NCBI GenBank assembly: GCA_963976625.1
Contig: CAXBLA010000009.1
Location: 46,134 to 110,133 of the forward strand
Direction of reading: 5' to 3'
DNA length: 64,000 nucleotides
Source of the DNA: UBA1924 sp963976625
GTDB taxonomy: Bacteria; Planctomycetota; Phycisphaerae; Phycisphaerales; UBA1924
Part shown: piece after piece, positions 61,985 to 64,000 of the stretch
How positions within the stretch are numbered: the stretch's first letter is position 1
Layout: every line of letters starts with the position of its first letter
Translations under genes and position numbers: made by a program
The notes under the pieces: model-generated
What the model was told of the DNA's origin: nothing
What the model saw: only the letters and a program-made list of their open reading frames with translations
The model's database searches: none

Positions 61985-62449
61985 GTGCGAATCGAACTCG
62001 GAAAATCGGGCAACGCCCAAAGGCGCAGTGCGCCCACCAAAGCAAACGAACCATCAAGCACCCAGCTGCTCTCGATCAAATCGGAGAACGGGATCCATCG
62101 CGCTCGCCTCGTGGATCGCTCGATGCGCTCGCTTGATACGACCAAGCTCCGCGCCGAGATCGTCGGGCTCCACAAGCCCGGGAACCCGCCGATGGTGATG
62201 TTCTCGATGCGCGGCATGGAATCGCTCGCCTCGGGCTGTCTCGGTGCTTTCGCCGAGCTGAGCACCGATCTCGAACGCGTCGGCGGCGTGCTCGTGCTCT
62301 ACAACCTCCCTAAAGAAATCGCCAAGGTGCTCCGCAAGACCAAGCTCGACCGGGTCATTCACACCGCCAAGGCACGCCCGCAGGCCCACAAACGCGTGCT
62401 GGCGGCCAAGAAGAAGCACGCCGAAGCCCTGCTCAATCACGCGGCATAG
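61985..62449 (+). CDS. STAS-domain anti-sigma antagonist-like protein
   Basis: 154 aa, GTG start after AGGGGAAA. Residues about 25-125 show the STAS fold: MVMFSMRGMESLASGCLGAF, then VGGVLVLYNLPKEIAKVLRK, with the phosphorylatable Ser at the SpoIIAA position inside SLASGCLG. The end is Lys/Ala-rich. Could be a partner of the SpoIIE-type phosphatase encoded at 31989, but other such pairs may exist outside the window. Confidence 0.72.
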   Translation: MRIELGKSGNAQRRSAPTKANEPSSTQLLSIKSENGIHRARLVDRSMRSLDTTKLRAEIVGLHKPGNPPMVMFSMRGMESLASGCLGAFAELSTDLERVGGVLVLYNLPKEIAKVLRKTKLDRVIHTAKARPQAHKRVLAAKKKHAEALLNHAA

Positions 62450-62525
62450 GCCCATCTGCCTCCCCAAAGTCCAGTTATCGGCGTCAGAACCCTGCATCCA
62501 GTGAGATCCAGAGTGCGTATAGAAA

Positions 62526-62549
62526 GACATATACCCGTTCGGGTATGTC
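62526..62549. promoter_or_regulatory. Imperfect palindrome before the subtilase gene
   Basis: GACAT-AT-ACCCG-TT-CGGGTATGTC pairs over 10 bp with a two-base bulge. It is 153 bases upstream of the ATG at 62703 and lacks a T-run, so it is an operator or leader hairpin rather than a terminator. The rest of 62450-62702 shows no gene. Confidence 0.4.
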
Positions 62550-62702
62550 GTGCGGGTGCGTCGAGCCCTTTGGACGCACAACACGCGATTTCGCTGGTTT
62601 CTTTTCGGATGTGTACCGATCTCTGCTCTCAGGGATGCTCGTCGATCCGGACGATCCAAGCCCGGATTCTCTCACGCACCGAGCCGCTCTGGAGCATTTT
62701 TT

Positions 62703-64000
62703 ATGAACACCAAACACCAACTCGCCGCCGGCACACGGACCCCGGCCCTGATCGGGATGCTCATCGCACTCAGCGGCAGCGCTCTGGCCCAACTACAAAG
62801 CAACACGACCGCGCAGCCAATCCAACCCCAGCAGCGCACACCACACTTCCAATCGCTGCAGCTCAAATCTAGCATGGTCGATGTCAACGCGCTGACCAAC
62901 GCCAAGCGTATGAACCAAGCCCAGCTCGACGAGCTCCCCAAGCGCATGGTCCTCGTGTTCGATGGGCCCATGACCCCCGCGATGCGTGCTCGGATCGCCA
63001 GCACCGGCGCCAAGCTCGGCGACTACCTCCCCGACCACGCCTATGTCGTTGACCTCGCCAAGGCCCGCGTCGCCGCTCTGCGCAACCTGCCGTTCGTCAC
63101 CCACATGGTCAGGTTCGACGACGCCTGGAAGGTCGATCCAGAACTGGGACAACGCGTCCCCGTCGGCGAGTCACGCAAACTCATCGCCGCCCAGAACAAA
63201 CTCGCCGCCCATGTCTACCTTTTCGCCGGCGAGCAGATCAAGGATGCGATCAAACAGATCAACACCCAGAGCAGCGTCGAGATCGTCCGCCACGAGCTGG
63301 CCGACGACCGATTCTTGCTACAGGTCATCGGATCACCCAACGAGATCCGCTCGCTGTCCAAAATCAACGCCGTCCAGTGGATCGAGTCCGCCCCAGAGAT
63401 CACACTCCGCAACTCCACCACCCGCTGGGTCGTGCAGTCCAACCAGACCAACTTCTACCCCGTCTACGAAGCCGGGCTCCGCGGCGAGAACCAGCTCATC
63501 GCGGTGATCGACGGCGAGGTCGATGTAGAACACTGCGCCTTCGCCGATCCAGAGGGCGATCCCTTCGGGCCAGACCATCGCAAGATCCAGGCATATAACG
63601 CCCCGATGTTCTTCCCGAGCAACCACGGCACCCATGTCGCGGGCACCGCGATCGGCGATAACGGCGCCGACGACGAGAACCGCGGCGTCGCGTACAAAGC
63701 ACGCATGATCTTCGATGTCGAGCCTCAGTTCACCTTCTCGGCATTCACCATCAAACTCAACACGCACTATGCACAGGGCGCCTCGATCCACGCCAACTCG
63801 TGGGGCGACGACTTCTCCACCTCGTACAACGGGCTGGCGCGCGCGGTCGATACCTTCTCGTACAACAACGACGACAACCTCGTCATCTTCGCGGCCACCA
63901 ACCGCGACGAGCTCAAATCCCCCGAGAACGCCAAGAACTGCCTGGCCGTCGGCGCTTCGCAGGACGCGGGAAACCAGGGCGCATTCTGCTCGGGCGGGAT
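62703..64000 (+). CDS. Secreted S8-family serine protease (subtilase), truncated by the window end
   Basis: At least 432 aa with no stop in the window. Signal peptide MNTKHQLAAGTRTPALIGML then IALSGSALA. A long pro-region (about 30-240) has an inhibitor-like part (MVLVFDGPMTPAMRARIAST). The catalytic core has Asp270 in IAVIDGEVD and His308 in NHGTHVAGT, with the Asn-bearing ANSWGDD and FAATNRDE. The catalytic Ser (GTSxA) should lie beyond 64000. A dockerin-like C-terminus is likely but cannot be seen. Confidence 0.92.
   Translation, partial: MNTKHQLAAGTRTPALIGMLIALSGSALAQLQSNTTAQPIQPQQRTPHFQSLQLKSSMVDVNALTNAKRMNQAQLDELPKRMVLVFDGPMTPAMRARIASTGAKLGDYLPDHAYVVDLAKARVAALRNLPFVTHMVRFDDAWKVDPELGQRVPVGESRKLIAAQNKLAAHVYLFAGEQIKDAIKQINTQSSVEIVRHELADDRFLLQVIGSPNEIRSLSKINAVQWIESAPEITLRNSTTRWVVQSNQTNFYPVYEAGLRGENQLIAVIDGEVDVEHCAFADPEGDPFGPDHRKIQAYNAPMFFPSNHGTHVAGTAIGDNGADDENRGVAYKARMIFDVEPQFTFSAFTIKLNTHYAQGASIHANSWGDDFSTSYNGLARAVDTFSYNNDDNLVIFAATNRDELKSPENAKNCLAVGASQDAGNQGAFCSGG

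Overview
The window looks like chromosomal DNA of a marine-type planctomycete of the class Phycisphaerae. This rests on GC-rich genes, three secreted proteins with short dockerin-like C-termini (two ending in the same FGAGCP-type tail), LVIVD and FG-GAP type secreted proteins, Lys-rich protein tails and loosely packed mixed-strand genes. The genus is not determinable from the sequence alone. No rRNA, CRISPR array, transposase or prophage is visible; one tRNA gene (Leu, anticodon TAG) is present.

Layout. 1-8.1 kb: an AT-rich orphan ORF behind a perfect 16-bp palindrome, then leftward genes for a serine hydrolase, two related membrane-anchored proteins, a ClC-CBS chloride protein and topoisomerase I with a Lys/Thr repeat at its N-terminus. 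8.3-14.3 kb: a translationally coupled Mn/Fe/Zn-type ABC importer (binding lipoprotein, ATPase, two permeases) followed by astB. Both permeases carry a C-terminal DtxR/MntR-like cytoplasmic module, and an MntR-box-like operator precedes the operon; a stand-alone mntR lies at 61.4 kb. 14.5-19.2 kb: NhaA with a His/Asp/Glu-rich periplasmic insert, then a leftward ABC ATPase / FtsX-like permease / DUF3299 trio whose last gene has an apparent frameshift. 19.4-25.5 kb: two secreted dockerin-like proteins flanking upp and a yeast-type cytosine deaminase (pyrimidine salvage). 25.6-31.9 kb: tRNA-Leu, DoxX-like protein, VWA/TPR-like protein, tmk, plsY and a small ORF with a strong Shine-Dalgarno sequence.

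32-37.5 kb: a SpoIIE/RsbU-type phosphatase, a large secreted protein, and an anti-sigma / ECF sigma pair. 37.7-42.5 kb: metG, a DUF2007-like zinc-ribbon protein, a HAD phosphatase and der. 42.5-46 kb: flotillin with an NfeD-like partner, and a tandem-HxlR regulator divergent from a VOC protein. 46-51.8 kb: a leftward signalling block (pseudo-receiver/GAF, HDOD-histidine kinase, HTH-receiver) downstream of arfB-tsaB. 52-58.9 kb: HU-like protein, DEAD-box helicase, LpxH-like phosphoesterase, GT2 glycosyltransferase and a solitary beta-class DNA methyltransferase. 59-64 kb: FG-GAP/ASPIC protein, YggU-family protein, mntR, a STAS-domain protein and a subtilase cut off by the window end.

The strongest candidate for something under-described is the metal importer whose two permease subunits each end in a metalloregulator-like domain. 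The metal-binding residues look largely kept, while the DNA-reading part looks degraded. This suggests direct metal feedback on transport, or a Chlamydia YtgCR-like released regulator. No searches or structure predictions were run. Family calls come from reading motifs, and operator or promoter calls are inferences from sequence symmetry and position.
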